64,000 bases of DNA from Butyriboletus loyo (Eukaryota > Basidiomycota > Agaricomycetes > Boletales > Boletaceae): NCBI GenBank assembly GCA_038093515.1, contig JBBPSI010000001.1, positions 620,001-684,000 on the forward strand, in the 5' to 3' direction. The notes beneath the pieces were generated by a model, which ran no database searches, was not told where the DNA came from, and worked only from the letters and a program-made list of their open reading frames with translations. The position numbers were made by a program, and so were the translations under genes. Shown here one piece after another: positions 23,848 through 33,732 of this stretch; position 1 is the stretch's first letter, and every line of letters starts with the position of its first letter.

Positions 23848-25944
23848 CTAACGTCGTCGTCCTCCGCCACCACCACCAAGTACTACCAGTTTCTTTCCAC
23901 GTCTACGACCCCCACCCCGTTGTTCAAGCTCATGCCAAGCTGCATCCAGGTCCCACTCATCACCAATCTCAGGAGTCATGTTTCGGTTACTCGGCTGAGA
24001 GCGGGACGCCGAGGGTGTGGAATGAAGTGCAGAGGCGAAGCTTCTTGAGCCCCACGCACCAGACGCGGGCTGGAAGGTCGGAGCGCCTGATGAAAGCTCC
24101 TCAGTATCGCGAGGTGGTGGGTGATCCACAAAATCAGGGACAACGCTTCCTTCGCGTGACAAAAGTTTCACCCTTTCCTTCTCCCTCTCCTCTGCCCGCG
24201 CGCGCGCCCGGTCGTCTTTCTTCTCCTTCTCCTTCCTTCGTGCCGTCCTCAACTTGAGTGCGCCTTCAAAATTCTTCAGGCCGTCTAGTCCTACAACTCC
24301 CTCTAGATCAGCTTCAATAAATACAACATCCGCACCCTCTGGCAAGTGGGCCAAATATTTGCAGCGCTTGCGCAGGTCGTCGTTGACAGTGCTCTCGGCA
24401 GCAGACCCGACGCGGACGGTAATTTCGTCAGGAAATGAGGCGTATCCGTTGTAATGGGAGAATAAGATCTTGATGTCTAGCGGATGTAGGAAGACAGGCA
24501 GGCCTGAAGCTGCTTGATAATAGTAATAGGTTTGTGTCGAAGGAGGGGGCGGGTTCAGATTACGACGTTGTCGATGACTTCTGTTACTAGCGGGCTGCGG
24601 GGACCGGTTGGGTGGGGCTGCAAGGTCCGATGCCACCAACGAAGATGTATCCAACGGTTGGTCATTCGTGGATGATGGCAAACGCTGAGTCGCCAAAAAT
24701 GCCTCTGGAGTCTCATGCAGGCCGACGAACTCGATATTGACCCGCTCACTTCGACCGGCAATGTGTACATAGCGACGGTGAAGGTCTTCGTACTCCTTGC
24801 GAGTCTTGTCGATAGTCCTCATAAGTAAGGGCGATTCAAGAGCAGCCACTTTCGCCATTTGATGGCGTAGTTTTTCCTCCGTGGCATCGACATACACAAT
24901 GCTAAGTTCATCATTCGCAGCCATCATCGAGCGCCGTTCGACGCCCAGGGTATCCAGATCCTTTGAGAGATCTGTAATCAGATATTGCGGAGTGGCCAGC
25001 ATGAATTTGGCGAAGTTGTATACGTCGGGCAGGAAATGAAATGGGGCCTGGTGAGGCGGAAGGAGGTCCGAAGGCCACGTCTTTGAGCGAGGGAGTGCCA
25101 GAGTAGTAATCTGAGGGCGCTGCATAAGACGCATGCGAACGAAAGAACCTGTACGGGGAGTCGTCTCAAATGGATCGTCGAGGGAACAGGAAGATAGGCT
25201 GCCTGAAGCAGCATCGTCGCAGTCCTTGCCCGATGAAGGTGATCCTTCAAACCATTTGACGCTCTTGAGTTGTTTCGCGTTGATGGAATCGAAGCAGATG
25301 GGACAGCGGGCCCATTTAAGATTTTCCGACAGGCTCAAGTAATGGAGGATACACGGGAAGCAGAATACCTGGAATAAGTCAGTGGGAGGTGAAAACACGG
25401 GAGTGGACACCAACATGGCCGCACTTCGTCATCCTAGGGACAACAGGGGGAGAGAGGCAGATAGGACAAGTAGTCGAGCCCTCATCTGGACCCAAAGTCT
25501 CTCCACTCTTCGTCGATACGTAGGCCGACGCCCGCGGGACGACGACCTGTAATATATCGTCCCATTGGAAGAAACTTCAGTGGGAGGGTGTTCAGAAAAC
25601 AACGAGGCATGAAAATGGAAAGAACACACATGTCTGGGTCCGCGAAATGGACTGTATAGTCTCCCGTGGGATTCATGATGAATCGATATTGGGCATTCAC
25701 AAATCCTGGATAGAGACCAATTTGGCACTAGGTAGGATGACTGATAAGGCTGATACTCACTCTCCTTGTTCCAAACGCCATGAGTCGTGGACTTCTTTCC
25801 ACGCCTGGGCAAGCTTTGCGAATGAGTTTGCCTCGGAGGCAGAGTGAAATTAAGGAGATGGTTCAGTGACTGAGAAGATGCCATCTTGGAGGGTCGCTTT
25901 GGCGTGTTTTGTCCGGATGGCTCAGAGGCCATCGGGACTGACAT
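23848..25944 (-). CDS. RING-finger E3 ligase, RNF10/Mag2 type
   Basis: RNF10 (yeast Mag2) monoubiquitinates small-subunit ribosomal proteins on stalled ribosomes. The first true ATG is 25944 (MSVPMASEPSGQNTPKRPSK); upstream in-frame codons begin only with TTG. The conserved block RFVNAQYRFIMNPTGDYTVH lies before the RING. The RING is C3HC4 and split by an intron: CPICLSPPVVPRMTKCGHV joined to FCFPCILHYLSLSENLKWAR and CPICFDSI. Then come WFEGSPSS, PFHFLPDVYNFAKFMLATPQ, YYYYQAASGLPVFLHPLDIK and LAHLPEGADVVFIEADLEGV, all signatures of this orthologue group. A Lys/Arg/Glu helix (RRKEKEKKDDRARARAEERE) follows, then a Gly/Arg-rich end (VVLGGGGGGRRR). All eight zinc ligands are present. Head-to-head with WBP11. 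Confidence 0.9.
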
Positions 25945-26117
25945 AGGCAAGAGATCCTGATATTTCTCTCTTGCTGTCTTGACGCCGCTGGAGACCTTGC
26001 TGGGGCCGTTCCCTCGGAGGGGGAGATCTAAGTATGGCGAAGCGGCCCAAGCCTACCATGACTCCAGTCAACGTCACGTGTCACCTGCTACTCTGCCCCC
26101 GACGCCCGTCAAACACC

Positions 26118-27757
26118 ATGGCAAAGGGAAAAAATCAAAACCCTGCCGATGCCTACCGTGCGTGGAGCTTTCATCCAGCCTTTGACTCATCATTCACCAG
26201 TCTGTCTCGCTCAGGAAAGGCGCAACGCAAGAAGGAACTCAAGAAGGCATGTTTTGTTGGAGATATTGTGGTTTGCTTTCTAATGCGATCTATTGCAGTA
26301 GAACAAGACGGAAAGAGCCAAGGCTCGCGACTTTTCTTTGGTCAAGAAGGATACACGAGGCAGGTTCCGTCATTCCTTCCCAGTATACTACGCCTACCCA
26401 TCATGTCTCAGACTTGGAGGATGAAATCGAAAAGCTTGAAGCGAGCGCAGAACTGTCTGCCCCGGACAAGTCCCGGCTGACGAATCTCAAGAATGAATTG
26501 TCAACGGTCATGAAAAAGAAGGATGAATACGTCAAGGAGCATCCCGAACAGCGCAAGCTCGTATATCGTCCGCGTAAACAGGAAAGGGGTGAAGATCAGA
26601 AGGATGCACCTCCTGTGGAACAAAAAAGAAATCTGTTCAATAAACATGGTCTTCCTCGGCATCCGGAGCGCAGCATCTACTATGACCCGGTGATGAATCC
26701 TTACGGCGTCCCCCCTCCTGGTATGCCTTACATCGAAAGACGTGAGTGTGTAATTAGAATTTATCTTGTCCATGTGGTTTACATATTTTCAGCTCTCACC
26801 GCGGATGAAGTGAACAACGGTGAAGACGTCGGAGGTGGGATTTTCACTCCTATGCTGTATTTTGTTCTAGTACTCATTCACTCGAAGACTCGGATGAGGA
26901 TATTGTCATGCCTGAGGGCCCACCGCCCGGTGCTGGTTTGGAAGACTCCGAGAGCGGCAGTGATAATGACATCCTCATGCCAGAAGGACCTCCACCGAGT
27001 AATGTACCAAGTTCGTCTCGTACCCTGGACCTGTTACAGAATGGTACTGATTACGAGTCGAACAGACCAGAACATCGATCAAGCGCCGCCGAGTGCAGTT
27101 CCTCCGCCATTCCCGCCTCCACCTCCGCATATACCACCGGGCACGCCATCGTTCATACTTCCACCGCCACCACCTGGCCTCAACGGCGCTGTCTATACAA
27201 GCCTACCTGGCGCCATACTTCGACCGCTACCACCTCCCGGCTTTTTTCCTCGTCGGATTCAATCCGCTGCTGCGATTCAGGATCCCCTTTCATCCATCCC
27301 TCACCAAACCTACCAAGCACACCGCGCCAGTCAATTACCGCCTGGGCACCCTTCCTTACCTCCAAAGCCCCCCATCGGTGTCCCTGGCGCTATCTTTGCA
27401 AGTGCAGCACACAATGGTGCCATCATCTCGGCTGAACCGGAATTGCGTGACTTCAAAAAAGAAGCAACAGCTTTCGTCCCAGCGTCGCTGAAAAGAAAGA
27501 GGGTCTCGGGAGCATCTAGTTCCGTGAAGGTCAACGCTGCGCCATCTGTTAATGTTGACTTGGACGCAACGTCTCCTCAGGCTCGCCCCGACCTTGTTGG
27601 CGTATTGAAGAACCAGTTCGGAACTGCCACTAGCCCCCTATCGAATAGCCAAGTACCTGCCAAAGGACTTAAGGCACCAATTGTGAAGGAGAGAGATGAC
27701 TATCAGAAGTTTGTGGATGAAGTGGGCGACCTACTGGGTCCGCCTGGCAGTCCGTGA
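26118..27757 (+). CDS. WBP11: WW-domain-binding protein 11 (WBP11) homologue
   Basis: Nuclear splicing-associated, proline-rich protein. The start ATG 26118 gives MAKGKNQNPADAYR, the conserved Wbp11 N-terminus. It continues KAQRKKELKK, NKTERAKARDFSLVKKDTR and LEDEIEKLEAS across three introns: 26158-26214, 26247-26301 and 26360-26411. The last two appear to use GC donors. Further conserved blocks are EYVKEHPEQRKLVYRPRKQE, NLFNKHGLPRHPERSIYYDP, VMNPYGVPPPGMPYIER and two copies of MPEGPPP, followed by long polyproline runs (VPPPFPPPPPHIPPG). The C-terminus has LKRKRVS, KEATAFVPASL and PIVKERDDYQKFVDEVGDLL, and stops at 27757. Later introns near 26743 and 26838-26894 are needed to keep frame; the one near 27000-27066 is tentative. 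Confidence 0.87.
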
Positions 27758-27955
27758 CTGTGCAAACCTTTACTTAGCCCTTTGATGGTCTACTAAACGA
27801 TGGTTCATTGCTCTTGGTCTAGTAATAATGCCTGAGTACAGTACAAAGTCGGGTTGATATCTTGCTATGCATATGAGCGTCTAACTCGAAAGAAAAGAAC
27901 GTTAGCTTCCGTAAACTCGCGCCAGTCCACTACTTGGACTCAAATCTGTCTCTAC

Positions 27956-29446
27956 ATGAGCGAGACCATCCTGCTTTGTCCGAGACCACTTGCACGATAT
28001 GGTGGTCGTTTTGTTCTGCTGCCTCTCCTCCCTCAACAGCCGCCCCTGCAACCTCTGCCAGCGGAGATATGGTCAAGGATATTGTCCTCCGCCTTATCAG
28101 CAGACGCACCACAGCGGTCGCATCGCAGGCCCACCACAAGTATACTCTCTTGGTGTGTTTCGTTAATGTTGGTGTGCAAATCCTTCTGCGTAAGTCCGAT
28201 CAATTTCGTGTCTATGTATACGCCTTCGACCGACATATAGTATGTCGGGTAGGACAGGGTGCGGCACACTCTGAATCGGCACATGGATCGCTTTCGATGG
28301 ATGCAGTCGCTCTTGCAAAAGATACTGACATTCGATTCACAGGAAGTGGCCTCTCCGCTCCTATATTCCAACGTGATGCTCCACACCATCAGTGGTCTCG
28401 ACAAGTTCACTTCGCGGCTCCACACCGCAGACCAGCTGTGGGATTCCATTCGCAGAATACCTTACTCCACGCCCGGAAGATGGGTTCAGGTTTTGGATCT
28501 ATCAGAGATAACGGCCACGGATGGTTCCAGACAGGCATTCGTGATTGACTCACTGCTCACTACGCTATTTCCCCTGACTCCATTCTTGGAAAACCTGACG
28601 CTATCGCCAGCCCTTCCACTAAGTCGTCGTGCTCTTGCGTCTCTGACCAACGGAGACGGAAATCCTAATCTGCGGACTCTGAGCGGTGTTGGCTACGTTA
28701 CCACGTTCAGCTCTTCAATTTCCGTTGAAGAGGACCCACTGGTTCGATTGCTTCACACGTGTCCCCAACTCGAGCGCCTGGAAGTTATTGGGAGCGGTTT
28801 GGAGCCGGTAGATGCGGAACATAACAGTCAAGGAGCAGTCGAAATTCCTGAAACAAATGTGAAGCTGGATCTCCTCCATCTGCATACCTTATCCTTGTTG
28901 TCCATGCCTTCATCCTCTCTCACGCATGCTCTGTTGAATGCGGCTCTTCCGCGCTTAAGGGCTTTATACCTCACACCATACGAGGATATCCCTTATCCGA
29001 GAGCCCTCACAACACGATTTCTCGATGTACATGGCAACTCGCTTTCGGCACTCTCGTTCTTCACGCCTAAATCCTGGCCTACACGTTTTCATCCTTCTCC
29101 GCGTGCGTTATTCCGCACTTGCCCAAATCTACTCCATCTCTCGCTCGAAACTCCATTGCCGGTCTTGGTGCCCCCCGGTGCCGCAGATCTGGAACAGGCG
29201 GTAATGCCATTGCAGATTCTTTCCATCCCCCGACCAAATCACGATTTCTGGAGAACCTTGGAGTCATTGCTTCCTTCATTGCCTTCGCTAGTTGTCGTAC
29301 GCATGAGAGACATACGGTGGGTGCGGAAGGGGTTGAATCGTCACGCTCAAGAAGCTGGTGTGCAAGGTGAGATGCGAGTTTGGAGGCAGCGATTGGCGAA
29401 ACGAGGCATTCACCTTCTGGATGGTGATTGGAAGGATATGGTCTGA
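27956..29446 (+). CDS. F-box protein (Agaricomycete family)
   Basis: The first ATG in frame is 27956. The F-box lies near residues 30-75: LQPLPAEIWSRILSSALSAD and a WCVSLMLVCKSFC helix, the usual fungal form L-P-x-E-I-W ... VCKSF. An intron from the gtaagt after SFC to the acag before GAAGTGGCC joins the F-box exon to EVASPLLYSNVMLH. The remainder is an LRR-like region with regular Leu spacing (LENLTLSPALPLSRRALASL, LRTLSGVGYVTTF, CPQLERLEVIGSGL, LPRLRALYLTPYED, CPNLLHLSLETPLP). The target is unknown. F-box genes are strongly expanded in Agaricomycetes and often rapidly evolving. Role in an SCF ubiquitin ligase is inferred from the F-box. Confidence 0.72.
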
Positions 29447-29593
29447 AAATATATTACGATCTATTCGTTGGATCTGTATCTTCATATGTATGTATTTGTT
29501 CTAGCCCTCCTCAATCAATAGCATTTCGAGAATATGGATTTAAAGATATCGTGAAGTGTACGTGTTGCCCTGTCGAATCATAGGTGATCGCAG

Positions 29594-30620
29594 CTACCTG
29601 AAGGTGCCGTCATTCCTCAATGTCTCTACCGCTCTCTGCAAGTTCGCCCCTAGATCGTGGTGATGAATGAAAGCCCACTGTCCCGGTAGTTGGACACGAA
29701 GATTCTGTATCATGGCGCTGTTATCACCGTGGCGGAGTGACTCGTAAAGGTCCCCGGCCATGACGCTCCTTTCCAGAACCATAAGTGGTCGCCGTACTGT
29801 CATAAACGTGCAGTACATCCTACCGAAGCAACGGCCGAGTAAGCACGAGGTGACCCAAGGGAGGATAAGCCCATACATTCGCCAGCGTAGTCCCCGGACG
29901 AGTCAGTGGTTTGCAGAGCACAAGAGCGTCTCTAAATCCTTGACCAACGCCAGCACCCAAGTGGGGACATTGCGTGCGCCGTATCCCCCACGAGAGCGAT
30001 ATGCCCCTTTACGAAGCTGCTAAGCGGTGGATCGATGGCACGAATCGACCATTCAAATCTGTAGAGGCGCATAGTAACGTTACCGCTTGACTGCTCTACC
30101 GCAGGGGTTATTTGAGAGTTATGTTATGATTGGACGATGGCCAGCAACAGAGGAAAATCCAAGGTCTCATATCATCAGATGGACTCGGAGGACCAGTTCC
30201 TCGGCTAAACCGGTTCGCTCTGCAGATAGGTAATCCAGAGACGAAGCGAAAAGCACTTTGGTCAGAGACTTTTTGATCTCCATGTGCCATCGTAGCATCC
30301 GTTAGTAGGCCCATCTCATCCGGGGCTCGTAGCACATTCGTTGAACCTGTATGATAGACCAACTCTCGTCGAGGGTCACGATTAAGCTCAGAGTGATCAC
30401 CGACTCACCCAGGCTTAGCTTAGTTTATACTAGCGCCCACTTCAGTGACCGAACCATGCCTGAAGGACAGTAAATTCAGATCCAAGTCTCGGTCATTCAC
30501 CTTATTGCAGATTCAAACACATCGACTGTGATACCAGCGCGACTGAGGTACACAGCCAGGCTGGTCTGCACAATCCCCCCCCCCGACAATCACAACATGG
30601 TAACCATTTTGGTAGGTCAT
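29594..30620 (-). pseudogene. Decayed FAD-dependent monooxygenase (salicylate-hydroxylase-like)
   Basis: Fragments of a class A flavoprotein monooxygenase are visible in order but in different frames. The N-terminus from ATG 30620 reads YHVVIVGGG. A run of ten C (30575-30584, plus strand) then shifts the frame away from the expected continuation VQTSLAVYLSRAGITVDVFE, which is open in the next frame. The second FAD motif GHIALVGDTAHAMSP is followed, again one base out of frame, by GAGVGQGFRDALVLCKPLTR (break near 29957-29968). A third likely shift near 29795-29805 separates a VYD from a VRRP motif. The C-terminus ends near 29594. The middle substrate-binding part is short. Either a pseudogene or, for the homopolymer, assembly error; several independent breaks favour decay. 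Confidence 0.68.
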
Positions 30621-30935
30621 GGCTAATCCATATTTATAATGCGGAACACGAAAGGATGGCACTAAGCAACCTCGGCTAGGGAGAATGGTTGTTATCTGAT
30701 AAAACAAAGAAGACCTATCCCGCACAGTCGGGCAACCAGATCTGCTGCTCCCAAGTCGCCTGGTCCTGGCGCCTTTCCATAATGCAAAGTAGGAAAGAGA
30801 GGGAATATAGATGTTCCATTCGAAATAAGCATATGTTTTATTGCGGAATGAGAAGCAAAAGTCGATAGCTGAGTTGGAATCAAGAAGAAAAAGGTAAGCT
30901 TCGTGAGCGAGAGCCTATACATCGCTCGCCGTCAA
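30621..30935. other. Intergenic region
   Basis: About 315 bp between the decayed monooxygenase and the second F-box gene. Nothing recognisable was seen beyond A/T-rich sequence. Confidence 0.5.
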
Positions 30936-32129
30936 TCAAATGTGGTCACAAGGAGGACTTGTCAAGTGATCTGAAAACAGAATTGCACACCCCTTCCGTG
31001 TGAGGCGGTCCAATGCGGGTGAAATTCGTGAATCTGTGATAATCTGCTCCCAATTCCCGTACAGAATGACGCGCTTGAGAGCGGGAAGGAAGCGACTGGA
31101 AAGAAAGTCGAAATGGCGGATGATATGCCTCCAATCATCGTCCAGAACGCCACACGGGAAAGCATGGATTCCTACACATTGGAGGGAGGATTTCTCGACC
31201 AGCAATGCCTCAGTAGGTGGTGCTGTGAAGTTGATAAAGTAGTTGAAGACTTTGACCCCCACGCACCCCCGAAGGAATGGCGAGATCTGATCTGTCAAGT
31301 AGAAGGCAATGTGTCGTCCAAACTCGACCGTGCAGAGTTGACTGCCGAAATGGAGCCATAACTCTTCCAATCCACCATGGTCTGCCAGAAAGTCGGCGAT
31401 AATGTGGACGAGAGAAGGGAGCTCCCAACGTCTGATTTGCCACACGAACAAAGCGTTTATCCGCTTCAAGCGAAGTGTCGTCAGTGCTGGCAGTCGTATT
31501 GGGGGGTCCAGATGCATGGAGTTCATCCAAAAGTCACCGCCGAGAACGAGGAATTGCAAGGAAGGGGCATTACGAAGGACATCCGTCAAGGAATTGATGC
31601 CGCCTGAACGTGCAGCATTGTTATAGTGCCACCACTCTAGTCGTGTGAGGGAGGACAACGACATGATCTCTGCAGGGAATTCATATCGCACAGAATAAGC
31701 GGGTGCTCCAAAGAAGGGTCGGACCAAGGTTTTGAGAGAAGGGCAACTGGCGAGAATTTCGACTACGTCGTGAGTGTCGCCGGGCTTTTCTGTTGCAGTC
31801 TGAGGGTAAGGGAGTTCGAGGCGGCGGACGAATCTCCCAAGGGAAGGCCCCTGGAATGGCTCGTCACCTATTCGATGGTGTTCTGTCAAGACTGTTTTGA
31901 GGCTCGCCCAGCCATGTCTAATGCGCACGTCTTCGTAAAGAAAAGCGGTGGCAAGGGCCTGCCAGAGACGGCAGACCTGGACGAGAGCGCGTTTTGTTTT
32001 TAGTGGTTCGTCAAACGTCTCTGACGAGGCACAAAACGGTTCGTAGTATGGCGCTGGGTAACCATCCGAAGGGTAAGTTGCCCAACGAAAGACAATGATC
32101 CAAAGCTCGGGGGGTAGCTGAGAGGGCAT
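30936..32129 (-). CDS. F-box protein, intronless (397 aa)
   Basis: Single uninterrupted ORF with ATG 32129 and stop 30936. The N-terminal F-box reads MPSQLPPELWIIVFRWATYP and, after a variable insert, LVQVCRLWQALATAFLYEDV. The rest has weak leucine-rich repeat character (LFVWQIRRWELPSLVHIIAD, GLEELWLHFGSQLCTVEFG) with the basidiomycete FLSSRFLPALKRVILYGNWE type end. Absence of introns contrasts with nearly every neighbour and suggests a lineage-specific, perhaps retroposed or recently expanded family member. The substrate is unknown. Confidence 0.75.
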   Translation of the reverse strand: MPSQLPPELWIIVFRWATYPSDGYPAPYYEPFCASSETFDEPLKTKRALVQVCRLWQALATAFLYEDVRIRHGWASLKTVLTEHHRIGDEPFQGPSLGRFVRRLELPYPQTATEKPGDTHDVVEILASCPSLKTLVRPFFGAPAYSVRYEFPAEIMSLSSLTRLEWWHYNNAARSGGINSLTDVLRNAPSLQFLVLGGDFWMNSMHLDPPIRLPALTTLRLKRINALFVWQIRRWELPSLVHIIADFLADHGGLEELWLHFGSQLCTVEFGRHIAFYLTDQISPFLRGCVGVKVFNYFINFTAPPTEALLVEKSSLQCVGIHAFPCGVLDDDWRHIIRHFDFLSSRFLPALKRVILYGNWEQIITDSRISPALDRLTRKGCAILFSDHLTSPPCDHI

Positions 32130-32437
32130 GCGAGGAATGGAGGGGAATAAGCATTTATTTTATCACTAAGTAGTCACACGTTATCATTCAAGCACGATAT
32201 AGACCGGTTCAGATGTACTATGGGAAGAATGTGTGAGAGCAAAACATGCAAGGTGATGTGGTATCCATCTTGTCGAGAAACAGATAAAGGAGAAACAAGG
32301 AGAATGGATTATATAGTCGATGACAACAATACCAAGAGGAAGCAACTCTCAGTGTCGTTTAAAGAACGTCAAGTTCGTAGAATGCATGACAGGTGTCCGT
32401 GAGAGGTAGATACAGAGAGATAGAGAGGATCCAACCA
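32130..32437. other. Intergenic region
   Basis: 308 bp between the F-box start and the SHO1 stop, both on the minus strand. It is the presumed F-box promoter plus SHO1 3' flank; no gene was seen. Confidence 0.5.
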
Positions 32438-33673
32438 CTATATGATCTGGAGATAATTCGATGGGGCGACTAGGGGGAAGTGAGCAAACGGGGGTAGGGC
32501 GAGGAAGACATGACTTACTACCCATCGTTCCGTCTGCTTTCTTTGCCTGCCACCACTTGCCTTGCTTGTCGATGATGTCGAGAATTTCACCCTTGATGAA
32601 GGAAATTTCGTTGGAATCGTCAGGGGAAGCGGTGTCTATAAAATACGTGTGAGAATTACAGTGAAGAAGCGGCGGACGACGGACACGCGTAGAGAGCCTT
32701 CGCCTTGTATATATACGATTCCTGGTCTTGGACAACCTCGGGGGAGGGACTAGAGGCACTGTGCGTGATTCCTGCACCGATGCCGGCAGCACCTGGGCTG
32801 ATGAGGGGAGAGGTTGCGCCGGTGTTAAGCTCGGGAGTGGTGAGTTGATCAGGTGCAGGGATTGGGGTGCTGTGAGCGCTGCCAGGGGCGGGTGCAGGGC
32901 CGAGACTGCGGGGAGGAGCACCGTCGACGCTACCGCCCCCGACGAAACTGTTCTGGCTCCTTACGGCAGCGGGGCCGATGGTACCTGCCGTTTTGGCGGC
33001 AGGATCGTAAGGGATATCCTGGGAACCGATGCCTGCGCCGGCAGAGTAGTTGGCTGCGTAGCCGTTTGAGGCCATCTGAGTGGAAGGACCGCGAGTTCTG
33101 CGACGACGGGAGGGCGGGGAGAGACCACCTGTTCCGAGAGAGTTGAAGAGGTGGAGTGCGAGGGAGTCCTCCTCTGAGGTGAAGTAGAGGACCCAGATGA
33201 TGTCGACGATTGCGAGGATGAGCCAGCCTGCGGCCATTGCGTCGAGGGCAGCACGACCGGAGAAGATGCTGTCGTTTACGCTGAGTACGGCGAACACGAT
33301 TGCGACCGCGCCAAAGGTGGATATTTGGCAACGATGCATTGCTATGGAATCGGTTGCGAGGGTGTGGATGATACCAAGGATGAGGAAGAGCTGGAGGAAG
33401 ATGGCGAACCAGGGCACGCCGACATTTCCGACTATGAGAGGAATGGATGAGCGAGATGGAGAGGATGGAGAGTGAAGAAAGTACTCTGGGCTGTCGCGAT
33501 AGCTTGTGATATGAAGGCGATGAACCAAGCGAGCTGTTGAAGTGGGATGAGTGGGATCGGGGGGAGACGGGGGGACGAGAGGGACGTACAACAGAGAGGA
33601 CTGTTGTGAAGAGGAAGAGATAGTGAGTGAGGATGGGGGTAAAGTCGAGACCTTCGTTTCCGCGAGGAGGCAT
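32438..33673 (-). CDS. SHO1: High-osmolarity sensor SHO1 (four TM + SH3)
   Basis: Plasma-membrane osmosensor/scaffold feeding the HOG MAP-kinase cascade through its SH3 domain. The start ATG 33673 reads [20 protein letters not shown]. Four membrane helices follow: [11 protein letters not shown] / [49 protein letters not shown] and [19 protein letters not shown] Ser/Pro/Ala-rich linker leads to the SH3 domain: [45 protein letters not shown], and on the last small exon [10 protein letters not shown]. The last intron splits Ile (A|TC) and the true stop is at 32438-32440. Reading past that donor gives a false tail. The ALYAY, WW and PSNYL residues of the SH3 peptide-binding surface are all present. 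Confidence 0.93.
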
Positions 33674-33732
33674 CTTGCAATTGGATTCGTACAAGCGCAG
33701 ACTCCAACCTCGCGCGTTTTTTTTTCGGTCCC
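33674..33732. promoter_or_regulatory. 59-bp divergent SHO1/SIN3 spacer
   Basis: Only 59 bp separate the two predicted start codons. It contains a run of nine T near the SIN3 side. Unless one start is mis-called, each gene's leader must overlap the other's coding region. Confidence 0.6.

Noticed and set aside
27000..27450. Overlapping 130-175 codon plus-strand ORFs in WBP11
   Set aside because: They are other frames of the proline-rich WBP11 exon; only one frame continues the conserved C-terminus.
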